From positions 1 to 50,640 of the forward strand of contig JAUIFP010000011.1 in the NCBI GenBank assembly GCA_030430365.1: a stretch of DNA of 50,640 nucleotides. Direction: 5' to 3'. A program made the translations under genes and the position numbers. Source of the DNA: Alphaproteobacteria bacterium (GTDB lineage Bacteria; Pseudomonadota; Alphaproteobacteria; Sphingomonadales; Sphingomonadaceae). A model generated the notes under the pieces. That model saw nothing but the letters and a program-made list of their open reading frames with translations, searched no databases and had not been told where the DNA came from. Position 1 is the stretch's first letter, and each line of letters opens with the position of its first letter. Of this stretch, positions 6,553 through 15,779 are shown piece after piece.

Positions 6553-9456
6553 ATGAGAAAGCGCACGAGCACGCCCGTTTGGGCGGCGTCCTATTTGATT
6601 CTTGCAACGGTTGCTTGCGGCTCTTCCGCGTCGGCCTCGGCGCAGGATCTCGACAATCAATCTACCGAACCGCAGGCAAATGAGCCCGCCGTCGAGGAAA
6701 CGATCATCGTTACCGGCTCGCGTCTCGGGCGCACGGCCTTCAACTCGCCGACTCCCGTAAACGTATTGGGCGAGGAGCGGATGGACGATCTGGCGATAAC
6801 CAATGTCGCCGACGCGTTAAACCAGCTCCCCGCTTTCCGGCCTATCACCAGTCCCTCGACGAACAACTTCCGCGCCAGCTCTAACATCGCTGCGCGTACA
6901 CTTGACCTGCGCGGCCTGGGCTCAACCCGCACTCTGACTCTGATTGACGGCCGGCGCACGGTTCCCAGCACCGAAGAAGGCCGGTTTGACCTCAATTCCG
7001 TGCCTTCGATCCTGGTGCAACGATCGGAAGTGGTGACCGGCGGTGCGTCGGCTGCCTACGGCGCGGACGCCGTAGCTGGCGTGGTCAACCTGATTCTGGA
7101 CACGCGAATGACCGGCGTGAAAGGTGAAGCGTCCTACGGCATTAGTGAATATGGCGACGCGGAGAGGGTCAATTTCGGCGCCGCATTGGGGACTACTTTC
7201 GCCGACGGTCGAGGACATCTTGTAATTGGCGGCGAGTATGCGGACGAAAACGGCATCGGCGGTGCCTCGGAACGCGATTGGAGCGCGAAGTTCCATGGGT
7301 TCATCGGAAACCCGTTCTGGAACGCAGATCCCGCCCTGAGCAACGGCCAGCCGCAAAACTTAGCAGCCGACAATGTACTGTTCGCGATCAATCCCGGCGG
7401 TGTGGTTACTGCCGCCGGCCCGTTGCAGGGCCTCCAGTTCAACAATCAGGGCAATCTGGTGCCGTTCCAGTTCGGTGACGCCTTCAACCCCGCCCGGCCC
7501 GGTATTCAGATGATCGGAGGCGATCCAAGCGTCCAGGATCTCTATGGTTGCGACGGTTGCGGACTCTTCGTCGCAAACAGCCACATCTCGACGCTTGGCC
7601 ATCTGGAATTCGAAATGAATTCCGCGATCACCTTCAAGGCGGAACTTGCCTATTCACGGGTCACGGGCGGGCCATCGCACGGTTCCACTTCCCTCAACTA
7701 TGGCACCACCGCGCCCATCATCATCAAGCGCGACAATCCCTTTCTGACGCCGCAGGCACAGGCCGTGATGGATGAGGCTGGCGTAACCAGCTTTCCGATC
7801 GGACGCTCGCACCAGGAACTCGGTCAGGCGAGCTATATAAGCCGCAACAAAACCTGGCGGGGAATGCTGGGGTTGGAAGGCGCGCTCGACAATGACTGGA
7901 GTTGGGACGTCTACTATTCCTACGGCCGAACCAACGGCCGCCTGGTAGGCACCAACATCCGGCGTGAGGACCGCTGGAACCAGGCTATCGATCCGGTGAT
8001 GGCACCGGCCGGTATAGACGGAATACCTGCCGGCACGATCGTATGCCGTTCGAGCTTGACCGATCCGGGGAATGACTGCGTGCCGGCCAATGTGCTTGGC
8101 CCCGGCATGATCAGCGATGCCGTAGTCAACTGGGTCATGGGAGACATATGGCAGACGCGGAAATTCGAGCAGCACGCCGCTGCGGTGAACTTGCGCGGGA
8201 CACTAGTTCGGAACTGGGCCGGCGATGTCAATTTCGCAACCGGTGCAGAATATCGCAGCGACCATTCAGAAGGCGAGCAGGACCCACTTTCTGGGTCGGG
8301 CACGATCGCATTCGTCAATTCCACACCCCTGCCTGCGATGACGCAAAAGGTGAAGGAGGCCTATGTCGAACTGGGAGTGCCAGTTCTTGCCGATACCGGT
8401 GCCGGATCGCTCAACGTAGACGGCGCATTGCGCTACACCGATTATAGCCTCTCCGGCAGTGCATGGACCTGGAAAATCGGCGCAGTGTGGGATGTCACCA
8501 ACGCGCTCATGCTGCGCGTCACCCGTTCGCGCGACATCCGCGCGCCGAACGCTTTGGAACTCAATCCCAATACGACAAGTCAGAGATTTCCACTCAACGA
8601 TCCCAAGCTTGGATTTGCATACGAAATCCCGTCATTCTTCGGCGGCAATCCCGATCTCAGGCTTGAGAAGGCGGACACCTTCACCGCTGGCGCAGTCCTG
8701 CAACCAGGTTTCGCGCCCGATTTCCGCCTGTCTGTCGATTATTACGACATCAAGGTGAATGACGCGATCGATACGATCAGCAATGCGCTCGCAATTCTGC
8801 TCTGCCGCCAGGGAAACACCGACGTCTGCACTATCGGGCCAGATGATCGCATTACCGAACTGCGTTCGACCTACCAGAACGTGAACACGCTTCGCGCCAG
8901 AGGCTTTGAGGGGATTGCGAGCTACAGGCTTGGGCTCGGCGACGAGAGCGCAATCAATGTCAATCTCAACGCCAATTACGTGACCAAGCTCGAAACCCAG
9001 CTTCCGGACGGGAGCGTGCGCAACTTCCTGGGTGTCACAGGCAATGCGGGCGCGATCACCAACATAGTCGGAGTGCCGCGCTGGCGTGCGGATGCAGTCA
9101 TTACTTACGAGAACCCGCTGTTCTCGCTGACTGCGCATGGTCGCTACATCCCTTCGGCGTTGCTCAGCCGCGACTATATCGGGCCGGGCGAGGCGGGCTA
9201 CAGTGTCAATTGGGTGCCGACCGCCGCCGACCCTCGCCAGAGCATCAACGACAACAGCATCGATAGCCGGTTCTATCTCGACCTCGGCGCGCGGGTGAAG
9301 ATTTATGGCGAAGGCGACCAGCGGATCGAACTGTTCGGCGGCATCGATAATGTCTTCGATAAGGAACCGCCGTCAAACCTGCGCTTTCTCGGCAATGGCC
9401 TCTATTTTGATCCAGTCGGCCGGTACTACAAGATGGGAATCCGCGTCGAAATGTAG
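6553..9456 (+). CDS. TonB-dependent outer-membrane receptor
   Basis: A 967-residue protein that imports a ligand across the outer membrane using TonB energy. It has a signal peptide (residues 1 to about 31, ending in SASASAQ), a sphingomonad-type TonB-box region (EETIIVTGSRL), a plug domain (LDLRGLGSTRTLTLIDGRR and VVTGGASAAYGADAVAGVVN) and a long beta-barrel. The barrel includes the typical C-terminal DNVFDKEPPSNLRF segment. The chosen ATG (6553) gives a clean signal peptide and follows GAGAGGG; the frame itself is open to 6448. The gene precedes an amidohydrolase, a cupin-like protein and an MFS transporter, so an organic substrate rather than iron is likely. The ligand is unknown. Confidence 0.92.
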   Translation: MRKRTSTPVWAASYLILATVACGSSASASAQDLDNQSTEPQANEPAVEETIIVTGSRLGRTAFNSPTPVNVLGEERMDDLAITNVADALNQLPAFRPITSPSTNNFRASSNIAARTLDLRGLGSTRTLTLIDGRRTVPSTEEGRFDLNSVPSILVQRSEVVTGGASAAYGADAVAGVVNLILDTRMTGVKGEASYGISEYGDAERVNFGAALGTTFADGRGHLVIGGEYADENGIGGASERDWSAKFHGFIGNPFWNADPALSNGQPQNLAADNVLFAINPGGVVTAAGPLQGLQFNNQGNLVPFQFGDAFNPARPGIQMIGGDPSVQDLYGCDGCGLFVANSHISTLGHLEFEMNSAITFKAELAYSRVTGGPSHGSTSLNYGTTAPIIIKRDNPFLTPQAQAVMDEAGVTSFPIGRSHQELGQASYISRNKTWRGMLGLEGALDNDWSWDVYYSYGRTNGRLVGTNIRREDRWNQAIDPVMAPAGIDGIPAGTIVCRSSLTDPGNDCVPANVLGPGMISDAVVNWVMGDIWQTRKFEQHAAAVNLRGTLVRNWAGDVNFATGAEYRSDHSEGEQDPLSGSGTIAFVNSTPLPAMTQKVKEAYVELGVPVLADTGAGSLNVDGALRYTDYSLSGSAWTWKIGAVWDVTNALMLRVTRSRDIRAPNALELNPNTTSQRFPLNDPKLGFAYEIPSFFGGNPDLRLEKADTFTAGAVLQPGFAPDFRLSVDYYDIKVNDAIDTISNALAILLCRQGNTDVCTIGPDDRITELRSTYQNVNTLRARGFEGIASYRLGLGDESAINVNLNANYVTKLETQLPDGSVRNFLGVTGNAGAITNIVGVPRWRADAVITYENPLFSLTAHGRYIPSALLSRDYIGPGEAGYSVNWVPTAADPRQSINDNSIDSRFYLDLGARVKIYGEGDQRIELFGGIDNVFDKEPPSNLRFLGNGLYFDPVGRYYKMGIRVEM

Positions 9457-9635
9457 CGTTGTCTTGGGCCGTCAGCTCTCGGGAATTGCTGCACGGCAGA
9501 CGCTGCAAGATCGGGTTGGAAGGGCATTTGCCATTTCCCCGCCAACGAGGCCACGAGGATAACCGGACGCCTCGTACGGAGGGAACGGAGCCAATCAACG
9601 GCATCTCCATTTTACGAAAGCAAGGAATACAATCC

Positions 9636-10622
9636 ATGACTGAAATGACCGGGCAATCGCGAAATTTCCAACTTTACGACTCGCACGCCCATCTCGTCTC
9701 TGACGATCTGAAGCGCTACCCACGCAATCCACTCGCGATGAACATGGAAGGCCGCGACAAACCGCCAAGCAAAGACAATCCTTTTGGTCCCGGCACGGTG
9801 GGTATCCCAGGCGGCATGCATGGCCCCAATCCTGTGAATGAGAAGCCCACGGCCGAGCAATTGCACGCGTGGATGCAGGAAGAGAACGTGGCGGCGATTG
9901 CTGCGGTTCAAAAGGGAATGATCTATCGCACCGACAACAGCTATATTGTCGATGCAGCCGATCTCTTCCCGGATGAGATGCGTGCGGTGATCATTGTCGA
10001 CCCGCATGAAGAGAAGACGATCCCGATGATCCGCGACGGGGCCAAGCGGGGCATTGCTGGCATCCGCTTCTTTCCGATCAATGTGAAAGATAAAGTCGCC
10101 TGGCTAAGCTCCGAAGAATCTCTCCGTGTGTGGGAGCTCGCCGATGACTTGGGATTGGTCGTCGATATCGAAGGCCCACCGACCGGTGGGGCGGAACTGA
10201 TGCCGCTGATCGAAGCCATGGCCGATCGCTTTCCCAATATGCCGATCGTGCTCGATCATATCTATTTGCCAGTGATTGCCGATCGCGACTTCGGCATTTC
10301 AGAGAATTTTGCTGGGTTCGCGGCACGGCGGAACATCTTTGTCAAATGGACCTCGCTCAACATGGACGTGATCCGTGAACAGGGCGTCGCCACCGAAGAG
10401 GTCCTGCGCAGGGCCGTCGATTTCTTCGGGGCCAACCGGGTTATGTGGGGCTCAGACATCGGCACCTCGTCAGGTACCTATAAAGAGATGGTGGAGCGGG
10501 CCATAGCTTCGACTGCATTGCTGAATGAGGAAGAACGGCGCGCAGTTCTGCACGACACCGGAATGCGCATATTCGGAAGGCATGAAGGCATCGGGCAAGT
10601 CACACGCAGGCTTACGCACTGA
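9636..10622 (+). CDS. Amidohydrolase family 2 / TIM-barrel metal-dependent hydrolase
   Basis: A 328-residue protein of the amidohydrolase-2 superfamily, which contains hydrolases, lactonases and decarboxylases. Visible metal-site motifs are DSHAHL (Asp15, His17, His19), a histidine in VLDHIYLP after a beta strand, and an Asp in VMWGSDIGTSSG near the C-terminus. Spacing and length resemble the group that includes 2-pyrone-4,6-dicarboxylate hydrolase (LigI) and ACMSD-like decarboxylases. A lactone or aromatic acid substrate is possible but unproven. The ATG at 9636 was chosen because of AAGGAAT upstream; the longer frame from 9459 includes the receptor gene's 3' flank. It sits 179 bases after the receptor and before the cupin-like gene. 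Confidence 0.85.
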   Translation: MTEMTGQSRNFQLYDSHAHLVSDDLKRYPRNPLAMNMEGRDKPPSKDNPFGPGTVGIPGGMHGPNPVNEKPTAEQLHAWMQEENVAAIAAVQKGMIYRTDNSYIVDAADLFPDEMRAVIIVDPHEEKTIPMIRDGAKRGIAGIRFFPINVKDKVAWLSSEESLRVWELADDLGLVVDIEGPPTGGAELMPLIEAMADRFPNMPIVLDHIYLPVIADRDFGISENFAGFAARRNIFVKWTSLNMDVIREQGVATEEVLRRAVDFFGANRVMWGSDIGTSSGTYKEMVERAIASTALLNEEERRAVLHDTGMRIFGRHEGIGQVTRRLTH

Positions 10623-10713
10623 CCGTCCCAATTAGAAGACTGGCCGAAATGTCTCCGGCCCGCAGCTTCGTCGCCATCGCTTCTCAACAGAGATCGCACT
10701 GAGGAAAATTGAA

Positions 10714-11625
10714 ATGTACGACTCAACGGATCCGCGTTCCGCCCTTCAGAGTGCAACCCCACAGGCCAAGGCTGCTCTATTGCCGGCGGCGGCAGCCGAA
10801 TACGGGTTATTCTACAAGCAACCGCCCGCAGAAGACGATGCCAATGGCAGAACCTGGTTTGCCAGAGGCCAGAATTTCATCGTTGCCTACAGCGAGCTCA
10901 AGCCTGGCGCTGTTTTCGAACGCCGCAATCAGCCTGACGAGTTCATGGTCATTCTTGAATACGATGACACTCCGGTAATCGCCAGCGCTGGCGCGCAGGA
11001 GGAAAAGAATAACGGTAATTGCCTGATCATAATGCCGCCGGGAAATAGCCGTCTCCAATTCCCGGATGGTGGACGGGTAGTCCGCCTTTTTACGACGCGT
11101 TCAGAAGACCTGAACGCCAAGTGCTCCAACAACGCATCATACGAACAGCGCCACCCCAATATCCCGCCTTTCGAGCCGTGGCCGGAGCCGGTCGGGGGCT
11201 ACAAAATACGGATATACTCACTCGATGTGCCGCGCGAAGAAGGGCGGCTGGGGCGCATATTCCGTTGCACGACCTTGATGATAAACATGCCTTACAGGCA
11301 AACGGGCGCACGCGACCTTTCCAAGCTTTCCCCGCATTCTCATGACGACTTTGAACAGTGTTCACTCGCACTTGCAGGTACATGGACACACCACATGCGC
11401 TGGCCGTGGAGCGTCAACTACGCCGATTGGCGGGAAGACGTGCATGCCGAGGTTGATTCACCATCGATAACGGTCATCCCGCCGCCCGTCGTGCACACGT
11501 CAGTGTGCGGAGACGGCGAAAACCAATTGGTTGATATTTTCGCGCCACCTCGCGTCGATTTCTCGCAAAGACCCGGATGGGTGCTCAACGCTGACGAATA
11601 TCCGATGCCTACTCAGTCAGACTGA
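10714..11625 (+). CDS. Two-domain cupin-like protein of unknown function
   Basis: A 303-residue cytoplasmic protein without signal peptide or membrane segment. Two halves look like cupin barrels: residues about 45-130 (ELKPGAVFERRNQPDEFMVILE, then IIMPPGNSRLQFPDGG) and about 190-290 (KLSPHSHDDFEQCSLALAG, then ITVIPPPVVHTSV). The second half has candidate metal ligands in HSHDDFEQ and a later His in VVHTS; the first half lacks the His pair and may be non-catalytic. A dioxygenase, isomerase or sensor role is possible. It lies between a metal-dependent hydrolase and an MFS transporter and probably acts on the same substrate. GAGGAAA precedes the start. Confidence 0.6.
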   Translation: MYDSTDPRSALQSATPQAKAALLPAAAAEYGLFYKQPPAEDDANGRTWFARGQNFIVAYSELKPGAVFERRNQPDEFMVILEYDDTPVIASAGAQEEKNNGNCLIIMPPGNSRLQFPDGGRVVRLFTTRSEDLNAKCSNNASYEQRHPNIPPFEPWPEPVGGYKIRIYSLDVPREEGRLGRIFRCTTLMINMPYRQTGARDLSKLSPHSHDDFEQCSLALAGTWTHHMRWPWSVNYADWREDVHAEVDSPSITVIPPPVVHTSVCGDGENQLVDIFAPPRVDFSQRPGWVLNADEYPMPTQSD

Positions 11626-11732
11626 ACCGGCAACTGCTCCTTTAAATTTCAATTAGGCGCAAACTGATCTCAAGCTGTGCCGACGCACACATTGCCGGCA
11701 CCGGAACCGCAGACGCAAGATTCGGAGAGGCC

Positions 11733-13121
11733 GTGAATATCTCAAAAGATACCATTCCCAGTCAGGAAGTGGCTTCGACCGCTGAGGAGACCAACAAGCC
11801 TCTATATTCAAAGGCCTATCTTCGGTACGTCCTCTTCATCTTGCTCTTGATGAACACGTTGGCGTTCCTTGATCGCTCGATCATCAATGTTTTGAGCCAA
11901 CCGATCAAAGAAGATCTCAGGCTTAGTGACGCGGAAGTCGGCGTCCTCGGCGGACTTGCCTTCATGCTGGTCTACACCTTCGCTGCTTTGCCGCTCGCCC
12001 GTCTTGCCGAGCGCAAAAACCGTACGAACCTGATCGCTGCATGTGTGACGTTCTGGTCGCTAGCCACCGCCGCCGGAGGAGCTGCCACGAACTTTCTTCA
12101 ACTGGTGCTGTCACGGGTTGCGGTTGGAGCGGCTGAATCCGGTGCGACACCTACGGCACATTCGGTGATCGGCGACTATTTCCCGCCCGAACGTAGAGGA
12201 TCGGCAATTTCCTTATTCGTGCTCGGCTTGCCGCTGGGCATCATGCTTGGATCGATAATCGGCGGCTACGTTGCCGAGCATTACTCTTGGCGTGTTGCAC
12301 TGCTGGTAGTGGGAATTCCCGGCGTCATCGTTGCACTGCTGGTCAAGTTCACTGTGAAAGAACCGGTCCGCGGCGGCGCGGATCACGCGAACGCAATGAC
12401 GGGGGATACACCGCCACTCACGGCAGTGCTGAAGCACCTGCTTAAGCGCAGTTCCTTTCTGCATATTGTTACCGGGTTTATGGTCAGCTCCTTCGCTTTG
12501 GGCGGCGTCTATGTCTTTCTGCCGGCATTGCTCATCCGGCGGTTTGACTTCAGCGTCGGCACGTCAGGGCTCATTTACGGCATGCTTGGTGGCGGCTGCG
12601 CTGCGATCGGAGTCCTGATAGGCGGTTACATGAATGATTTGCTGGTCAAAAGGGACCGTCGATGGTTCGCTTGGTTCCCCGCCCTGATTCTTGCAGTTGC
12701 AATTCCCCTGATGATCCTGGGTTTGCTGCAGCACGACTGGAAGTGGATGATCTCGCTCTTGGTTGTTCCCTTCGCCCTCAAGTCCGCCTTCCTGCCTTCG
12801 ACGCTCGCCTCTTTTCATAATATGGTGGAGCCCCGAATGCGGGCCACGACCATCACCATCGCATTCATGCTGTCGAACGTCGTTGGTGCAGGTGGTGGCC
12901 CCTATTTTGCGGGCCTGCTTAGCGATAGCTTTGCGAGAGGAACCTTCTTCGGTTCCTACAATTCGATTTGCGGCTCGTATGATATCACACACAATATTTG
13001 CAGCTCTGCCGATGCCTACGGCGTAACTGTCGGCGTATCTTTCGCGAGCCTTCTGGGGATCTGGGCAGCCCTTCACTACTGGCTCGGTGCCCGGCATATC
13101 GTCAGGGACTTTGTTACCTGA
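11733..13121 (+). CDS. MFS transporter
   Basis: A 462-residue inner-membrane transporter with about 12 hydrophobic segments and a GTG start preceded by GGAGAGG. The family signature between helices 2 and 3 is present as LPLARLAERKNRTNLIA (a variant of GxLaDrxGrr). Helix 4-5 features (RVAVGAAESGATPTAHSVIGDYFPPERRGSA) match the sugar/organic-acid and spinster-like MFS subfamilies common next to sphingomonad TonB receptors. It presumably carries the compound taken up by the upstream receptor, or its product, across the inner membrane. Substrate is unknown. It follows the cupin-like gene by 107 bases and is probably in the same operon. Confidence 0.88.
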   Translation: MNISKDTIPSQEVASTAEETNKPLYSKAYLRYVLFILLLMNTLAFLDRSIINVLSQPIKEDLRLSDAEVGVLGGLAFMLVYTFAALPLARLAERKNRTNLIAACVTFWSLATAAGGAATNFLQLVLSRVAVGAAESGATPTAHSVIGDYFPPERRGSAISLFVLGLPLGIMLGSIIGGYVAEHYSWRVALLVVGIPGVIVALLVKFTVKEPVRGGADHANAMTGDTPPLTAVLKHLLKRSSFLHIVTGFMVSSFALGGVYVFLPALLIRRFDFSVGTSGLIYGMLGGGCAAIGVLIGGYMNDLLVKRDRRWFAWFPALILAVAIPLMILGLLQHDWKWMISLLVVPFALKSAFLPSTLASFHNMVEPRMRATTITIAFMLSNVVGAGGGPYFAGLLSDSFARGTFFGSYNSICGSYDITHNICSSADAYGVTVGVSFASLLGIWAALHYWLGARHIVRDFVT

Positions 13122-13294
13122 ACTGCTTTGTGCCTGACACCCCGCACCCATGCAATTCATCAGCTGCAGTGCGCGATCTGCGGTGTGCTAAATGCATGAC
13201 CACATTTGAGGAATTTGAACCCTTCTAACTTGCATCGCTTTCTTTCGGATCGGTTTGAGGCTATTTTAAAGAAAAATAATCTGGGAGATGCCTG

Positions 13295-14266
13295 ATGCAG
13301 TTGTCCCAACTTCAAATGGTGAAGCAGATTCTGGAGACGGGCAGTCTTAGCAAGACGGCCCTGCGCCTCAATTGGGCCCAATCAGTCGTGAGCCGACAGC
13401 TGGCCGCGTTGGAAGACGAATGTGGAGGCCGCATCTTCGATCGAAACGGTCGCGGAGTTGTGCCAACCGAATTGGGGAAGAGAATCCTTCCCCTAGTCGA
13501 CTTGATCATCGATGCCGCGGATGAAATGGCCCGATGCGGGGCCGAACTGCGCAACGAATTGAGCGGAGAAGTCAAGGTGTCTGTAGGCCCGCAGATCGCC
13601 CCTGTGCTCTCAGGCCCACTGTACCGAAATCTCAAGCAGATCCATCCTCGCATTCGGCTCAGCGTCTGGGACGCATACTCGCATATCAAGTCGGACCTGA
13701 AAGAAGGCCGCACCGATGTCGCAGTATTCATGCACACCTTCTATACGCCAGACGAGAATGACTGGGTGATTGGTGAGATCGATACCTATTTACTCGGCCT
13801 ACCCGACAGCCTGGCGACCAGCGAAGAAACGCTTCCCTTTGCCAAGCTTGCGAACCTGCCCTTGCTTCTGCCGTCCCTACCGAACTTGTGGCGCCGCTCC
13901 ATTGAACAGCTCGCTGCACGCGAAAACGTCGAACTTACAGTCGCAGCAGAAACGAACGCACCGAGCGCTACGGCTGCACTCGTCCATGCAGGAGCTGGTT
14001 ATCTGATTGCACCGCTGGCTTCGGGACCGGCCGCGGCAAGAATGGGCTGGATCGGGGAAGATCTGCGTGCAGGCCGCCTGCGCGCTACGCGTATCGTCAC
14101 CCCCGGTCTGCCTTCGAAACTTGTTGTTAGCAGAGGTGCCAACCGGAACCGATCGGCGGATGCTGTTGTTCGGATGATCGTATCGCTACTGCCAGAACTG
14201 ATGGAGCTGCGTCCTTCACGCTCGGCCCAAGCGTCCAAGCAAGATGTAAGCATGATTGCTCATTAG
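13295..14266 (+). CDS. LysR family transcriptional regulator
   Basis: A 323-residue LysR-type regulator. The N-terminal winged HTH (residues 1-60) contains GSLSKTALRLNWAQSVVSRQ and LEDECGGRIFDRNGRGV, a close match to the family. The effector domain (about 90-300) has the two Rossmann-like lobes expected of a periplasmic-binding-protein fold. It lies 173 bases after the MFS gene in the same direction, so it may control the receptor-hydrolase-cupin-transporter cluster. The inducer is unknown. The ATG has only a modest GGGAG upstream. Confidence 0.88.
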   Translation: MQLSQLQMVKQILETGSLSKTALRLNWAQSVVSRQLAALEDECGGRIFDRNGRGVVPTELGKRILPLVDLIIDAADEMARCGAELRNELSGEVKVSVGPQIAPVLSGPLYRNLKQIHPRIRLSVWDAYSHIKSDLKEGRTDVAVFMHTFYTPDENDWVIGEIDTYLLGLPDSLATSEETLPFAKLANLPLLLPSLPNLWRRSIEQLAARENVELTVAAETNAPSATAALVHAGAGYLIAPLASGPAAARMGWIGEDLRAGRLRATRIVTPGLPSKLVVSRGANRNRSADAVVRMIVSLLPELMELRPSRSAQASKQDVSMIAH

Positions 14267-14587
14267 GATGCTCGCGCGGATGCCCGATGGCCGTGATAAC
14301 GTCCTTCCGAGCTAGGTCCAATCGGACTGCAAGTTTTCGAACCATCGGTGCGGAATTGGCAACCGCCAAAAAACTGAAGTTCGATGAAGTGACTGTCGGC
14401 GCTAGTAGATTGGTGCTGTCAGGCAAACGCTTCGCGTCTCCACTTGCGAGATATTTGTTGTCGAACAGCGGGGTAAGAAGCCTCTATTGTTTAAGCGTTA
14501 CCGCTTCACGCCAGATGTGATCCGTCCTGTCGTTTGGCCGTAAAGAGGTTGTCACTTAACCAGAGCAGGCGCTCTGACTGGGGTCAG
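14267..14587. other. Intergenic stretch, nothing recognised
   Basis: Short open frames occur on both strands (for example 14287-14520 plus and 14127-14426 minus), but none resembles a known family or has a supported start. It opens a roughly 1.4-kb stretch of degraded DNA that also contains a frameshifted gene and a transposase relic. Confidence 0.4.
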
Positions 14588-14957
14588 TCACCGGACTGGA
14601 ACTCAAAATCGATGAAATCGACGATCTTGCCATCGCGTAGCGTCAGGACGGCGATGAATTTGCCCTGCAAGGCCGTTCCATCCTCGAAAATGATATCGTC
14701 AACCCGCTCATGGCTGACGAGCGGTCCTCTCGCCCAGGTCGTGCCCGGCGTGATCGCCATATCACGCTGGTTGTGCGCTCTACCATGGCAGGAAGGTCTG
14801 GCTGGCTGAACTCCGGCGTCTTTTCGATCTCGCCAAAAGTGAACCTGAAATCATCGGCTAGATAGGTTGCGACCTCGTCGCCATCTTGCGCATTCCAGGC
14901 GGCGATGAAAGCCTCCACCGTGGCGATGTTGGCCTTTTCTTCGGGGGTCTGTTTCAT
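14588..14957 (-). pseudogene. Frameshifted NTF2/SnoaL-like protein (limonene-epoxide-hydrolase-like)
   Basis: The frame starting at the ATG at 14957 encodes MKQTPEEKANIATVEAFIAA and AWNAQDGDEVATYLADDFRF, a classic NTF2-like N-terminus. Near 14760-14790 it leaves frame. The natural continuation appears in another minus-strand phase (MAITPGTTWARGPLVSHERV, then LTLRDGKIVDFIDFEFQSGD) and ends at a stop at 14588-14590. One added base near 14773 would rejoin the halves into about 123 residues, the normal family size. These proteins are small alpha+beta cones that act as isomerases, hydrolases or dehydratases. Either a true inactivating deletion or a sequencing error is possible. Confidence 0.7.
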
Positions 14958-15170
14958 GCTGGATCCAATTCGCTTGTGATAGTCGACAGGAGGGCTATCG
15001 ACTGGGGATGCAGACGGCGCGCGCACCGTCAGGCTTGCGGAAACACTGAATAGGATCGATGCCCGGATCATCTTGTTGCCACTGCTCCAGGGCCCTCGAT
15101 CCGCCCTGCGGCAAAGAGCGACGAACCCGGATTCGTCGTCATTCAGTTCGAAGTTTTTACAGAAGCAAAC

Positions 15171-15578
15171 GCCGTCGACAAGGAAGGCGAAGTACTGGAC
15201 GTCCTTGTGCAGAAACGCCGGAACGAGGCGGCAGCACTGAAATTACTCAAAAAACTGCTCAAGCGGCAGGGCTTTGTGCCTGAGGCCATTGTCACTGATG
15301 GGCTCGCCTCATGTCGGGCTGCCTTACGTGAGCTGGGAGACCTGGCCCGGCATCAGCCCGGTCGACTACAGGAGAACAGTCACCTGCCGGTCCGAAGACG
15401 GGAGAGAAAAATGCAGCGGTTCAAATCCCAGGGTCAGGTTCAGCGCTTCGTTTCAACTCACTCGGCAACCTACAAGACCTTCGCCATTCAGCGTCATCTT
15501 ACCTCAAGAAACACGATGCGAAATTTTCGACACGCGGCTTTTGCGGAGTGGGTCGCCGCGTCCGCCGCAAATGGATGA
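15171..15578 (+). pseudogene. 5'-truncated IS6-family transposase remnant
   Basis: The frame reads VDKEGEVLDVLVQKRRNEAA, LLKRQGFVPEAIVTDGLASC, then ENSHLPVRRRERKMQRFKSQ and IQRHLTSRNTMRNFRHAAFA. This is the C-terminal two thirds of an IS6-family DDE transposase, with the second catalytic Asp (in VTDG) and the Glu (in ENSH). The N-terminal HTH and the first catalytic Asp are missing, and the stretch before ENSH appears to have lost about four residues (RHQPGRLQENSH). No inverted repeats were found. The frame remains open upstream to 15054, but that part does not match the family. It is an inactive relic. Confidence 0.8.
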
Positions 15579-15706
15579 AGTTGCCGGTTTACGGCTCAAC
15601 TCGCGCTTCAGAAGTTAAGCTGACAGGCCCTCAAAAATTTAACCAAATCTGGCTATTCGAATTCAGTGACCCGAAGAATCGTCAAGTATGTCGATTCCAA
15701 CTATAA

Positions 15707-15731
15707 CCCCCGCTTCGGCGGGGGCTTTTTT
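15707..15731 (+). terminator. Strong rho-independent terminator
   Basis: Arms CCCCCGC (15707-15713) and GCGGGGG (15718-15724) with a TTCG loop are followed by C and six T. It is a textbook plus-strand terminator. No obvious gene lies immediately upstream except the transposase relic ending at 15578, so it may be left over from a lost gene or end an unrecognised small RNA within about 15579-15706. Confidence 0.8.
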
Positions 15732-15748
15732 CCATGTTCAATTGATCA

Positions 15749-15779
15749 AAGGGATGCTATAAGTACGAAAGCATCCCTT
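15749..15779 (-). terminator. Hairpin at the end of the PilZ gene
   Basis: Perfect 10-base arms (AAGGGATGCT / AGCATCCCTT) enclose an 11-base loop and overlap the TAA stop of the PilZ gene. On the minus strand the second arm itself ends in TTT. The location fits a terminator for the PilZ gene, though the T run is short. Confidence 0.5.

Noticed and set aside
14127..14520. Small frames on both strands after the LysR gene
   Set aside because: No ribosome site, no family match, and partly inside the LysR gene.
15640..15731. Possible tRNA or small RNA before the terminator at 15707
   Set aside because: GATTCC-like pieces are present, but no cloverleaf or acceptor pairing could be drawn.
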